A stretch of 64,000 nucleotides of DNA from Streptomyces diastaticus subsp. diastaticus (GTDB taxonomy: Bacteria > Actinomycetota > Actinomycetes > Streptomycetales > Streptomycetaceae): positions 62,001 to 126,000 of the forward strand of contig NZ_BLLN01000001.1 in assembly GCF_011170125.1 (NCBI RefSeq), read 5' to 3'. This document shows positions 16,619-25,003 of this stretch, piece after piece. The position numbers were made by a program, and so were the translations under genes. The number at the start of each line of letters is the position of its first letter. The first letter of the stretch is position 1. The notes below the pieces were generated by a model. It was not told where the DNA came from, searched no databases, and saw only the letters and a program-made list of their open reading frames with translations.

Positions 16619-17062
16619 CCCCGCGGGGGCGCACGGGGGCGGTCGGCAGCGCGTTTTCGGCGCACTGGAGAGCTGACCGGTTCGCACGCACGCGCCCGTA
16701 TGTTTTCAGCCAAGTTGACGGACCGTCGGACCGGGCCCGGTACACCCTCCGCACCCCCGGCACGACCTGCGGGGAAAGGGTCACGCGACGCCTTCGCACC
16801 CTACGGGGACCGGCCACCCGGGGGAGACGCACTTCCCAGTCGAGCGCAGGAGTGCGACGCTTCGTGATCGAATGCTTCACGCCACGTTGCCTTGTCGACA
16901 TTCCGGCGTCTGCTCAACTGGTCACGGCGGCACCACGGGACGCAGTAGATTCGATCATGACTGTCTTTGGCGGGGGACACGCGCAGGACCGAGGGGAAAC
17001 GTGCAGGAGCGACAGATCCGACAGGACTGGAGTGACACGGCCACCGAGGGGGGCTTAGCGAC
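16619..17062 (+). promoter_or_regulatory. adpA upstream regulatory region with adjacent palindromes
   Basis: This 444-bp non-coding leader is long, as in other Streptomyces adpA genes. It carries TTGACG at 16716-16721 overlapping the dyad GACGGACCGTC (16717-16727), with a second dyad ACCGGGCCCGGT at 16730-16741, and it is locally A+T-richer around 16700-16720 and 16865-16890. Another -10-like TAGATT occurs near 16947. Known inputs to adpA in other species include AdpA itself, a gamma-butyrolactone receptor and BldD; which of these act here cannot be read from the sequence. Confidence 0.55.
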
Positions 17063-18274
17063 ATGAGCCACGACTCCACCGTCACGGCGGACTTCGCGGG
17101 CCGCAAACTCTCCGGGCGGCGCCGCAAGGAGATCGTCGCCGTTCTCCTCTTCAGCGGCGGCCCGATCTTCGAGAGTTCCATCCCGCTCTCCGTCTTCGGC
17201 ATCGACCGGCAGGACGCCGGCGTGCCGCGCTACCGGCTGCTGGTGTCCGCCGGAGAGGACGGACCGCTGCGGACCACCGGCGGACTGGAACTGACGGCGC
17301 CTCAGGGCCTGGAGGCGCTGGCCCGGGCCGGGACGGTGGTGGTGCCCGCCTGGCGGTCGATCACCTCACCCCCGCCCGCCGCCGCGCTGGACGCCCTGCG
17401 CCGTGCGCACGAGGAGGGCGCGCGCATCGTCGGGCTGTGCACCGGCGCCTTCGTCCTGGCCGCCGCCGGACTGCTGGACGGCAGGCCCGCGACCACCCAC
17501 TGGATGTACGCGCCGACGCTGGCCAAGCGCTACCCCTCGGTCCACGTGGACCCGCGGGAGCTCTTCGTCGACGACGGTGACGTGCTCACCTCGGCCGGCA
17601 CCGCCGCCGGGATCGACCTCTGCCTGCACATCGTCCGCACCGATCACGGCAGCGAGGCCGCGGGCGCCCTGGCGCGCCGCCTGGTCGTGCCGCCGCGCCG
17701 GGCCGGCGGGCAGGAGCGCTACCTCGACAGGTCTTTACCTGAGGAGATCGGTGCCGACCCGCTCGCCGAGGTCGTCGCCTGGGCGCTGGAGCACCTCCAC
17801 GAGCAGTTCGACGTGGAGACGCTGGCCGCGCGCGCGTACATGAGCCGCCGGACCTTCGACCGGCGCTTCCGTTCGCTCACCGGCAGCGCGCCGCTCCAGT
17901 GGCTCATCACCCAGCGCGTCCTCCAGGCTCAGCGCCTGCTGGAGACCTCCGACTACTCGGTGGACGAGGTCGCCGGCCGCTGCGGCTTCCGGTCGCCGGT
18001 CGCCCTGCGCGGGCACTTCCGCCGCCAGCTCGGCTCCTCCCCCGCCGCGTACCGGGCCGCCTACCGGGCCCGCCGTCCGCAGTCGGAGCAGCGGCCCGAG
18101 CCGGTGCAGCCCGCACAGCCGGTGCAGGTCTTCGACGGGCCGCTCCCGCCGCAGCTCCGCCGGACGCCGCAGGGAGTCGGTGCCCACCACGGGGACCCGG
18201 GCAGAGGAGGGCCGGAGGCGTACCTTCAGGGGCGCACGGCACTCCCGGGCCAACGGGAGCGCCCCGTAGGCTGA
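17063..18274 (+). CDS. adpA: AdpA, developmental master regulator (AraC/XylS family)
   Basis: 403 residues. The sequence [20 protein letters not shown], the DJ-1/PfpI-like dimerisation domain (about residues 24-190, with [13 protein letters not shown]) and the two-HTH AraC domain (about 230-330, with [20 protein letters not shown] and [20 protein letters not shown]) are essentially those of Streptomyces AdpA/BldH. The C-terminal 70 residues are variable and Pro/Gln-rich. Codon 225, at 17735-17737, is the rare TTA leucine codon in the linker before the HTH domain, in the conserved position that makes AdpA synthesis depend on the bldA tRNA. AdpA controls aerial growth, sporulation and secondary metabolism genes. 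The downstream gene orn starts 5 bp after the stop, as in S. coelicolor. Confidence 0.97.
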   Translation: MSHDSTVTADFAGRKLSGRRRKEIVAVLLFSGGPIFESSIPLSVFGIDRQDAGVPRYRLLVSAGEDGPLRTTGGLELTAPQGLEALARAGTVVVPAWRSITSPPPAAALDALRRAHEEGARIVGLCTGAFVLAAAGLLDGRPATTHWMYAPTLAKRYPSVHVDPRELFVDDGDVLTSAGTAAGIDLCLHIVRTDHGSEAAGALARRLVVPPRRAGGQERYLDRSLPEEIGADPLAEVVAWALEHLHEQFDVETLAARAYMSRRTFDRRFRSLTGSAPLQWLITQRVLQAQRLLETSDYSVDEVAGRCGFRSPVALRGHFRRQLGSSPAAYRAAYRARRPQSEQRPEPVQPAQPVQVFDGPLPPQLRRTPQGVGAHHGDPGRGGPEAYLQGRTALPGQRERPVG

Positions 18275-18279
18275 GCCGT

Positions 18280-18882
18280 ATGAACGACCGCATGGTGTGG
18301 ATCGACTGCGAGATGACCGGGCTCTCGCTGGCGGACGACGCACTCATCGAGGTGGCCGCGCTGGTCACCGACTCGGAACTGAACGTGCTCGGCGACGGTG
18401 TGGACATCGTGATCCGTCCGCCGGACGAGGCGCTGGAGACCATGCCCGAGGTGGTGCGCAAGATGCACACCGCCTCGGGGCTCCTCGCCGAACTGGCGGG
18501 CGGCACCACGTTGGCCGACGCGGAGGCGCAAGTCCTCGCGTACGTCCGCGAGCACGTCAAGGAGCCCGGCAAGGCTCCGCTGTGCGGGAACTCGGTCGGC
18601 ACCGACCGGAACTTCCTCGCGCGGGACATGGCGGCGCTGGAGGGGTATCTCCACTACCGCATCGTGGACGTCTCCTCGGTGAAGGAACTGGCCCGCCGGT
18701 GGTACCCGCGGGCGTACTTCAACAGTCCCGACAAGAACGGCAACCACCGGGCACTCGCGGACATCCGCGAGTCCATCGCCGAGCTGCGCTACTACCGCGA
18801 GGCGGTCTTCGTGCCGCAGCCCGGACCCGATTCCGACACCGCGAAGGCCATCGCCGCCAAGCATGTGCTGACCTCCGAATAA
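18280..18882 (+). CDS. orn: Oligoribonuclease
   Basis: 200 residues. A DEDDh 3'-5' exoribonuclease that degrades 2-5-nt RNAs and the pGpG product of c-di-GMP hydrolysis. Exo I motif WIDCEMTGL with Asp and Glu at residues 9 and 11, exo [16 protein letters not shown], and exo [17 protein letters not shown] with the His and Asp. It directly follows adpA (5-bp gap), an arrangement conserved in Streptomyces, where the gene (ornA) affects growth and development. Probably co-transcribed with adpA and also from internal promoters. Confidence 0.95.
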   Translation: MNDRMVWIDCEMTGLSLADDALIEVAALVTDSELNVLGDGVDIVIRPPDEALETMPEVVRKMHTASGLLAELAGGTTLADAEAQVLAYVREHVKEPGKAPLCGNSVGTDRNFLARDMAALEGYLHYRIVDVSSVKELARRWYPRAYFNSPDKNGNHRALADIRESIAELRYYREAVFVPQPGPDSDTAKAIAAKHVLTSE

Positions 18883-18972
18883 GGCTCCCGCACGCCCCTG
18901 GGAAAAGGTGTGCGCGAGCACCCCCTCGGACCCTGTACACTTTTTCTCGGCCGGTCGGAAACGACCGGACGC

Positions 18973-19046
18973 GGTGGGTGTAGCTCAGTTGGTAGAGCAC
19001 CTGGTTGTGGTCCAGGTGGCCGCGGGTTCAAGTCCCGTCACTCACC
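18973..19046 (+). tRNA. tRNA-His (anticodon GTG)
   Basis: A full cloverleaf: acceptor GTGGGTG (18974-18980) pairs with CACTCAC (19039-19045, one G-T), a D-arm with AGCTCAGTTGGTAGAGC, an anticodon arm CCTGGTTGTGGTCCAGG with the GTG anticodon, and a T-arm CGGGTTCAAGTCCCG. The extra G-1 at 18973 opposes C73 at 19046, which is the identity pair of tRNA-His. CCA is not encoded. A TACACT -10-like element lies at 18936-18941. Confidence 0.96.
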
Positions 19047-19054
19047 CTGTGGGA

Positions 19055-19094
19055 GAGGCCCCTCTTTTCGTGGAGACACGGAAGGAGGGGCCTC
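19055..19094 (+). terminator. Terminator after tRNA-His
   Basis: GAGGCCCCTC (19055-19064) pairs with GAGGGGCCTC (19085-19094); the loop contains further TTCGTG/CACGGAA pairing, and TTCGTCG follows. It starts 9 bp after the tRNA. Confidence 0.8.
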
Positions 19095-19188
19095 TTCGTC
19101 GTCCGGTCCCCGCTGCGCGCGCGTCCCCGCCTGATCCGCGTCACAGTGGGAAGGACGTACGAGAAGCACGTACGAAGGGAGACCGGAC

Positions 19189-19839
19189 GTGAGTGCTTCG
19201 CAGTCCGCCGTCGCCGCCACGCTCCTCGACCGGCACGGCACCACCTACGCGCGCGAGGCGGGGATCACCCTCAAGGACACCCCGCAGCCGCTCTACCAGC
19301 TCCTCGTGCTGAGTTCCCTGCTCAGCGCCCGCATCCGGGCCTCCGTGGCGGTGGACGCCGCGCGCGCCCTCTTCCACGACGGCATGCGCAACCCGCGCGC
19401 CATGGCCGACGCGTCCTGGCAGGACCGGGTGGACGCGCTCGGCGAGGGCGGCTACCGGCGGTACGACGAGCGGACCGCCACCCAGCTCGGTGACGGCGCC
19501 GAGCTGCTGCTGGAGGAGCACCGCGGGGATCTGCGGCGGGTGCGCGAGGGGGCGCGCGGCGACGAGAAGGCGGTGGTCTCGGGCCTGCGGGAGACGCCGG
19601 GCATGGGACCGACGGGCGCGGACATCTTCCTGCGCGAGGCCCAGGCCGTGTGGCCCGAGTTCGCGCCCCACTTCGACGGCAAGGCCCTCCGGGGCGCCGA
19701 ACGGCTCGGACTGCCGCAGGACCCCGAGCGCCTCGAACGGCTGGCCGGGGACGCGGGGCCCGCCGTCCTCGCCGCCGCCCTCGTCCGGGCCGCGCTGCGG
19801 AAGAAGGTCGCGGACGACGTACTGGAGCACGCGGGCTGA
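19189..19839 (+). CDS. HhH-GPD/endonuclease III-like protein lacking the catalytic lysine
   Basis: 216 residues from GTG 19189. The fold is that of HhH-GPD DNA glycosylases: a helical N-domain (LYQLLVLSSLLSARI, equivalent to the EndoIII LLSAQ region), a helix-hairpin-helix TPGMGPTGADIFL in place of LPGVGRKTANVVL, and an Asp-containing PHFDGKALRGAERLGL where EndoIII has its catalytic Asp region. The lysine of the lyase reaction is absent (GMGPTGA), and there is no cysteine in the protein, so no C-terminal [4Fe-4S] cluster. It may therefore be a monofunctional glycosylase or a non-catalytic DNA-binding relative. It lies between tRNA-His and a short run of small genes. Confidence 0.72.
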   Translation: MSASQSAVAATLLDRHGTTYAREAGITLKDTPQPLYQLLVLSSLLSARIRASVAVDAARALFHDGMRNPRAMADASWQDRVDALGEGGYRRYDERTATQLGDGAELLLEEHRGDLRRVREGARGDEKAVVSGLRETPGMGPTGADIFLREAQAVWPEFAPHFDGKALRGAERLGLPQDPERLERLAGDAGPAVLAAALVRAALRKKVADDVLEHAG

Positions 19840-20034
19840 GCCTCGCCACCGCTCTCGGAAAACCCCGGGGCGGGACGCGGACGGAGAAGACCCCGTGACC
19901 CTGCGCGGGCGGAAAGACCCCGGAGCGGGGCCGGGCGGGGCGCGGACGGAACGGTGCGGCTCCTGTGCGCGTCGGCGGCGGGTGGCGAAGCCGGCCAGGA
20001 TGGTGCGCGTACGGCTCCGTCCGGCGCCCGGAGG

Positions 20035-20706
20035 TCAGTCCCGGGGCAGGACGCGGAGAGGGAGGCTGCCGGTGCCGCCGCCGCGCAGCTCCTCGATGTC
20101 GCCGGGGTCCGCGTCAGCGCGGACGGCGTGGATCGTGAGCGGTCGCGCGCCGGACGGGGCGTCCTCGGCGGCGCGGAACCGGTACTCGACGACCCGGGTC
20201 GCACCTGGTGCCAGGTCGCGGGCCCCGTCGGCGCCGGTGAGCGGCTGGTGGTCGTTGGCCACGACCAGCTCGGCCGCCCGCCAGGTGCCGTCGGGGGTCT
20301 CCCTGCGCTCCACCTTCAGCCCGGGGCTCCGCTCTCCGGCGTCGCTCCATTCGAGCTGGGTGGAGAGGGCGATGTTGGTCAGGGGCCGGTCCGTGGTGTT
20401 GCAGAGTTTGACGAGGACGGTGGCGGGGGCGCCGCCGGGGCGGACGGTGACGCCCTTCTCCGGCTGGTCGTGGGAGAGGCTGATGAGGTTGCCGTTCGCC
20501 TGCTCGCCCTCGGTCAGTGCGGGGCAGTCCTTCGCGTGGAAGGCTTCGAGGCCGGGGGGCGGGCCGCCGCTGTCGGCGGCGGCCCGCGACTCCTTGGCGT
20601 CCGGCGCGCCGGACGGACTGTCGCAGCCGGTGACCAGCAGCGCGGACGCCGCCAGGACGACGGGGACGACCGGGACGACGCCGAATCGGCGTTTGTGCCT
20701 GCTCAC
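20035..20706 (-). CDS. DUF4232-like secreted lipoprotein
   Basis: 223 residues from GTG 20706 with GAGAGAGG upstream. N-terminal signal peptide (RHKRRFG, then a hydrophobic core) with a lipobox LVTGC and the lipidated Cys at residue 28. A Ser/Gly/Ala-rich linker follows, then an immunoglobulin-like beta domain (GNLISLSHDQPEKGVTVRPGG, VKLCNTTDRPLTNIAL, LAPGATRVVEYRF) of the kind annotated DUF4232 or similar in actinobacteria. Expected to be anchored at the outer face of the cytoplasmic membrane. No catalytic residues are evident, and a binding or scaffold role is only a guess. Confidence 0.75.
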   Translation of the reverse strand: MSRHKRRFGVVPVVPVVLAASALLVTGCDSPSGAPDAKESRAAADSGGPPPGLEAFHAKDCPALTEGEQANGNLISLSHDQPEKGVTVRPGGAPATVLVKLCNTTDRPLTNIALSTQLEWSDAGERSPGLKVERRETPDGTWRAAELVVANDHQPLTGADGARDLAPGATRVVEYRFRAAEDAPSGARPLTIHAVRADADPGDIEELRGGGTGSLPLRVLPRD

Positions 20707-20776
20707 GGTTACCTCTCTCGCACGTGACCTTTGTCGATCATGACGAGGGAAGGGGCCGGGCGGTTGCGGAAAAGGG

Positions 20777-20947
20777 TCAGGCCGCGACGACCACCTCGGC
20801 GCGGACCGCCCGGGCCCACTCCACGAGCAGCCCCTCGTACGCCGTGCGCTCGGTGGCGCTCAGGCCGCCGCGGCGCGTGAGGAGGGCGCGGATCTCGGCG
20901 TTGACCACGGCGGCGGGGCGGGACGCGATGTCCGTACGGGTGCTCAT
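20777..20947 (-). CDS. 56-residue helical protein, unknown function
   Basis: A short frame with a clear start ATG at 20947. The peptide is helical: an Ala-rich N-terminus (RPAAVVNAEIRALL), a Gly turn, then ATERTAYEGLLVEWARAVRAEVVVAA. Third-position GC bias fits a real gene. Peptides of this size and style recur as conserved hypotheticals in Streptomyces, but no function is known to me. It is transcribed leftward together with the 75-residue gene at 20988-21215, 40 bp apart. Confidence 0.6.
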   Translation of the reverse strand: MSTRTDIASRPAAVVNAEIRALLTRRGGLSATERTAYEGLLVEWARAVRAEVVVAA

Positions 20948-20987
20948 GGGGCCGACCGTACTCCCGGGGTCCGACAGCGGGGGCCGC

Positions 20988-21215
20988 TCACTCCGTGTGG
21001 GGCTGCCGGGCCCGCTGGCGCAGCTCCTTCTCCACGGTGTGGCGGTCGAGCCCGGCGGAGGCGGCGAAGTCGCGTACGGCCACGTCGACCTCGGCCGCGG
21101 CGTTGAAGTAGACGCGCCGCTGTGCGTCACGCTCGTCCTCGTCGAGGTGTTCGAGCCGTCGCCCCTCGTCGTCGGCGGAGCGCTGAAGCCTGATCAGGTA
21201 GTCGGGGAGTTCCAC
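20988..21215 (-). CDS. 75-residue helical protein, unknown function
   Basis: Start GTG at 21215, giving VELPDYLIRLQRSADDEGRRL. The open frame continues upstream, but only as low-complexity Arg/Pro sequence antisense to other reading, so the GTG before ELPDYL is preferred. The protein is highly charged and helical, with a C-terminal segment VRDFAASAGLDRHTVEKELRQRARQ that resembles a degenerate helix-turn-helix. DNA binding is conceivable but unproven. It probably forms a transcription unit with the 56-residue gene downstream. Confidence 0.65.
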   Translation of the reverse strand: MELPDYLIRLQRSADDEGRRLEHLDEDERDAQRRVYFNAAAEVDVAVRDFAASAGLDRHTVEKELRQRARQPHTE

Positions 21216-21289
21216 CCGGGGGATGCTACGGCGCCCGGGCCGCCGGGGGCGGGAGGCTGGAGGGTGTGGCCCACGGGCGTTCCGCGCCC

Positions 21290-22345
21290 TCAGGACGAGG
21301 CCCGCACCACCAGCTCGGTGTCCAGCACCACCTGACGGGGTCCCCGCAGCCGGGGCGTGCCGGGTCTGCCCTCGGCGATCTCGGCGAGGAGGGCCTCGGT
21401 CATGGCGCGGCCCATCGCGGCGGTGGGCTGGCGGACGGAGGTGAGCGGAGGGTCCATCAGGCGGGCGACGGCCGAGTCGTCGAAACCGACCAGGGCGACG
21501 TCCTCGGGGACGCGGCGGCCGGCCTCGCGGAGGGTCTGGAGGGCGCCGGCGGCCATCACGTCGGAGCAGGCGAAGACGGCGTCGAGGCCGGGGTGGCGGT
21601 CGAGGAGGAGGCGCATGGCGTGCCGGCCGCCCTCCTCGGTGAAGTCCCCGGCGGCGACCAGGCTCTCCTCGGGGTGGCGGCCCGCGTCGTCGAGGGCGGA
21701 GCGGTAGCCGTCGAGGCGGCGCTGGGCGCCCCACACGTCGAGGCGGCCGCTGATGGTGGCGATGGTGGTGCGGCCCCGCTCCAGCAGGTGGGTGACGGCG
21801 GCGCGGGCGCCGGAGTAGTTGTCGGTGTCGACGGAGGCCAGCGGCTCCTCCTCGCTGCGGCGACCGCTGATCACGGCCGGGATGTCCAGCTGGGAGAGGA
21901 GGTCGGGCAGCGGGTCGTCGGCGTGGACGGAGACCAGCAGGACACCGTCGACGCGGTGGGCGGCGAGGTACTGCGCGAGGCGGCGGCGTTCGCGGGCACC
22001 GTCGGCGAAGGTGAGCAGGAGCTGGAGGTCGGTCGGGCCGAGGGCGGCGCCGATGCCGCTGAGGATGTCGGAGAAGTACGGCTCGGTGAAGAAGCGGGTC
22101 TCGGGTTCCGGCACGACCAGGGCGATGGCGTCGGTGCGGTTGGCGGCCAGCGCGCGGGCGGCGGTGTTGGGGACGTAGCCGAGCTCGGCGACGGCGGCCT
22201 CGACGGCGGCGCGGGTCGTCTCGCTGACGCGGGGGGAGCCGTTGATGACGCGGGAGACCGTGCCGCGGCCGACTCCGGCGCGGGCGGCGACCTCTTCGAG
22301 GGTGGGGCGGCCTCCGCTGCGCCCGTTGCTCCGACCAGCCGTCAT
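21290..22345 (-). CDS. cebR: CebR, LacI-family repressor of cello-oligosaccharide uptake
   Basis: 351 residues starting at ATG 22345 behind GGGAGG. N-terminal LacI HTH (RPTLEEVAARAGVGRGTVSRVING) with the hinge helix (NTAARAL) and a periplasmic-binding-like effector domain (DNYSGARAAVTHLLERG, ACSDVMAAGAL, VGFDDSAVARLMDPPLTSV). Its position divergent from cebEFG-bglC and the perfect CebR-type palindrome at 22491-22504 identify it as CebR. In Streptomyces CebR is released by cellobiose/cellotriose and, in the plant pathogen S. scabies, also controls thaxtomin synthesis. The in-frame upstream extension to 22471 overlaps the promoter and is not used. Confidence 0.93.
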   Translation of the reverse strand: MTAGRSNGRSGGRPTLEEVAARAGVGRGTVSRVINGSPRVSETTRAAVEAAVAELGYVPNTAARALAANRTDAIALVVPEPETRFFTEPYFSDILSGIGAALGPTDLQLLLTFADGARERRRLAQYLAAHRVDGVLLVSVHADDPLPDLLSQLDIPAVISGRRSEEEPLASVDTDNYSGARAAVTHLLERGRTTIATISGRLDVWGAQRRLDGYRSALDDAGRHPEESLVAAGDFTEEGGRHAMRLLLDRHPGLDAVFACSDVMAAGALQTLREAGRRVPEDVALVGFDDSAVARLMDPPLTSVRQPTAAMGRAMTEALLAEIAEGRPGTPRLRGPRQVVLDTELVVRASS

Positions 22346-22487
22346 CCGTTGCCTCCCAGTAGTGGGCACGCGCCCGTCTCGTGCCCCAGGATCGGAGGAG
22401 ACCGTAACAGCCCGATAACCGACCGGACCTGGCGGCGTCCGGTGTCTTGACACTCCTGTCCGTAGCCGCAACCCTTCACGACATCAC

Positions 22488-22507
22488 GGGTGGGAGCGCT
22501 CCCACCC
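22488..22507. promoter_or_regulatory. CebR box in the cebR-cebE promoter region
   Basis: GGGTGGGAGCGCTCCCACCC is a perfect 20-bp palindrome. Its 14-bp core TGGGAGCGCTCCCA (22491-22504) is identical to the published CebR consensus. It is 112 bp upstream of cebE and 143 bp from cebR, so it can regulate both. Confidence 0.93.
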
Positions 22508-22618
22508 TAGCTGCCACTCCAACACCCGTACATTCCCTGGTTCGACCCGGAGGAGCCGACTTCAGCCGCCCGCAAGGGGGTTGACGGGCCGGGACCGGAC
22601 CGGCGTCAGGAGGAGACC

Positions 22619-23947
22619 ATGCGTACGAGAAGCCGTACGGCCCGCAAGGCGGTGGTCCTGGCGGCCGTCGCCGCCCTGGGGACCAGCCTGCTCGCGGGCT
22701 GCGCGTCCGACGACGAGCCCGGGGCCGCGGGGAGCGCGTCCGGTTCGGACAAGGGGAAGACCACGCTGACGGTCGGGGTCTTCGGTGCGTTCGGCCTCAA
22801 GGAGGCCGGGCTCTACGACCAGTACATGAAGGAGAACAAGGACGTCGTCATCAAGCAGACGTCCATCGAGCGGAACGAGAACTACTACCCGCAGCTCCTC
22901 ACCCACCTGGGCACCGGCAGCGGCCTCGCCGACATCCAGGCCGTCGAGGCCAACAACATCGCCGAGATCGTCCTGACCCAGGGCGACAAGCTGGAGGACC
23001 TCTCCAAGGCCCCCGGCGCCGACAAGTCGGCCTTCCTGGACTGGAAGTGGGAGCAGGGCACCACCGAGGCGGGCAAGACGGTGGCGCTCGGCACGGACAC
23101 CGGGCCGCAGGGCATCTGCTACCGCAAGGACCTCTTCGAGAAGGCCGGCCTGCCGACCGACCGCGAGGAGGTCGGCAAGTTGTGGGCGGGCGACTGGGAC
23201 AAGTACCTGGACGCCGGCCGGAAGTTCAAGAAGAACGCTCCCAAGGGCGCCAAGTTCGTCGACGGCGCGCCCGGTGTGATGGCGGCGGTGACCGGCAGCG
23301 CCGAGACCCGCTTCTACGACGACAAGGGCGAGGTCGTCTACAAGTCGAACCCGGCGGTGAAGGAGGCCTGGGACCTGGCGGCCGAGTTCGCCTCCGAGGG
23401 GCTGACCGCCAAGCTCCAGCAGTTCACGCCCGGCTGGGACCAGGGCTTCTCCAACGGCACCTTCGCCACGGTCTCCTGCCCCGCCTGGATGCTCGGTTAC
23501 ATCCAGGACAAGGGCGGTGAGAAGGGCGCCGACAAGTGGGACGTCGCCCAGGCGCCGAAGCCCAGCAACTGGGGCGGCTCCTTCCTGACGGTCCCCTCGG
23601 CCGGCAAGAACACGGAGGAGGCGGCGAAGCTGGCGGCGTGGCTGACCGCGCCGGAGCAGCAGGCGAAGCTCTTCGCCGAGCGCGGCTCCTTCCCGAGCGC
23701 GCAGGCCGCCTTCGACCTGCCGGAGATCGCCGACGCCAAGCACGAGTACTTCGACGACGCGCCGATCGGCAAGATCTTCGCCGAGGCCGCCGAGGGCGCC
23801 CCGGTGCAGATCCTCGGCCCGAAGGACCTGGTGATCGCGCAGAACCTGGCCGACGTGGGCATGCTCCAGGTCGACCAGAAGGGCAAGTCCTCCGAGGAGG
23901 GCTGGAAGGCCGCGGTCAAGGCGATCGACAACGCGCTGGACCAGTGA
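22619..23947 (+). CDS. cebE: CebE, cello-oligosaccharide-binding lipoprotein
   Basis: 442 residues. The solute receptor of the cellobiose/cellotriose ABC importer. A signal peptide with Arg-rich n-region is followed by the lipobox LLAGC (Cys28) and a family 1 extracellular binding domain (about 45-440: LTVGVFGAFGLKEAGLYDQY, TDTGPQGICYRKDLFEKAGLP, FSNGTFATVSCPAWMLGYI). It lacks an ATPase of its own in this locus; in Streptomyces the shared MsiK ATPase, encoded elsewhere, energises CebEFG. First gene of the operon controlled by the CebR box; cebF starts 6 bp after its stop. Confidence 0.95.
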   Translation: MRTRSRTARKAVVLAAVAALGTSLLAGCASDDEPGAAGSASGSDKGKTTLTVGVFGAFGLKEAGLYDQYMKENKDVVIKQTSIERNENYYPQLLTHLGTGSGLADIQAVEANNIAEIVLTQGDKLEDLSKAPGADKSAFLDWKWEQGTTEAGKTVALGTDTGPQGICYRKDLFEKAGLPTDREEVGKLWAGDWDKYLDAGRKFKKNAPKGAKFVDGAPGVMAAVTGSAETRFYDDKGEVVYKSNPAVKEAWDLAAEFASEGLTAKLQQFTPGWDQGFSNGTFATVSCPAWMLGYIQDKGGEKGADKWDVAQAPKPSNWGGSFLTVPSAGKNTEEAAKLAAWLTAPEQQAKLFAERGSFPSAQAAFDLPEIADAKHEYFDDAPIGKIFAEAAEGAPVQILGPKDLVIAQNLADVGMLQVDQKGKSSEEGWKAAVKAIDNALDQ

Positions 23948-23953
23948 CCCGCG

Positions 23954-25003
23954 ATGGCGAGTGAATTCTCGGCGGCCGCGCCCTCCCCGGTGGAGGAGGG
24001 CGCGGCGGCCCCCGCGAGCGGGGTGGCGGCGGCCGCGGGGCCGCCCCAGGACCCCGGCAGTCAGGCGGCCGACCGGCGGCGGCGCGAGCGGCGCTCCCGC
24101 TGGTACCGGCGGGACGTGAAGTGGAGCCCGTACGCGTTCATCGCGCCGTTCTTCCTCTTCTTCGCGGCCTTCGGCCTCTTCCCGCTGCTCTACACCGGGT
24201 GGGCCTCGCTCCACCGGGTGGAGCTGACGGCCCCCAACGACATGGAGTGGATCGGGCTGCGCAACTACACGCGCCTGCTCGACGACGAGTTCTTCTGGAA
24301 CGCGCTCCAGAACACCTTCACCATCGGCATCCTCTCCACGGTGCCGCAGCTGCTGATGGCGCTGGGCATCGCGCACCTGCTCAACTACCGGCTGCGCGGC
24401 TCGATGTTCTTCCGGGTGGCGGCGCTCACCCCGTACGCGACCTCGGTGGCGGCGGCGACACTGGTCTTCGTCATGCTCTTCGGGCGCGACTACGGGATGA
24501 TCAACTGGTTCCTGTCGCTGGCCGGGTTCGAGCACATCGACTGGCAGAACGGCACCTTCACCTCGCAGTTGGCGGTCTCCTCCATCGTCGTGTGGCGGTG
24601 GACCGGCTACAACGCGCTGATCTACCTGGCCGCGATGCAGTCCATCCCCTCCGACCTGTACGAGTCGGCGGCGCTGGACGGCGCCTCGCGCTGGCAGCAG
24701 TTCCTGCACGTGACGCTGCCCTCGCTGCGGCCGACCATCCTGTTCACCGTGGTCGTCTCGACCATCGGCGCCATCCAGTTGTTCGGTGAGCCGCTGCTGT
24801 TCAACGGCGGCGGCGGGGCGACCGGCGGCTCCGAGCACCAGTTCCAGACCCTCGGCCTGTACCTGTACGAGCAGGGCTGGACCAACCTGCACCTGGGCCG
24901 GGCGTCCGCCATCGCCTGGGCCATGTTCCTGCTGCTGATCGTGATCGGGCTGGTCTCTCTCGCGGTCACCCGGTGGCTGCGCCGAGGCGAGGGGAAAGCA
25001 TGA
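23954..25003 (+). CDS. cebF: CebF, ABC transporter permease
   Basis: 349 residues. A MalF/UgpA-type inner-membrane permease with a ~55-residue disordered Ala/Arg N-terminus, then six transmembrane helices starting YAFIAPFFLFFAAFGLFPLLYTGW. The EAA loop that contacts the ATPase is ESAALDGASRWQQFLHVTLP. It forms the translocation pore with CebG for cello-oligosaccharides delivered by CebE. Its stop overlaps the cebG start (ATGA at 25000), so the two subunits are translationally coupled. Confidence 0.95.
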   Translation: MASEFSAAAPSPVEEGAAAPASGVAAAAGPPQDPGSQAADRRRRERRSRWYRRDVKWSPYAFIAPFFLFFAAFGLFPLLYTGWASLHRVELTAPNDMEWIGLRNYTRLLDDEFFWNALQNTFTIGILSTVPQLLMALGIAHLLNYRLRGSMFFRVAALTPYATSVAAATLVFVMLFGRDYGMINWFLSLAGFEHIDWQNGTFTSQLAVSSIVVWRWTGYNALIYLAAMQSIPSDLYESAALDGASRWQQFLHVTLPSLRPTILFTVVVSTIGAIQLFGEPLLFNGGGGATGGSEHQFQTLGLYLYEQGWTNLHLGRASAIAWAMFLLLIVIGLVSLAVTRWLRRGEGKA

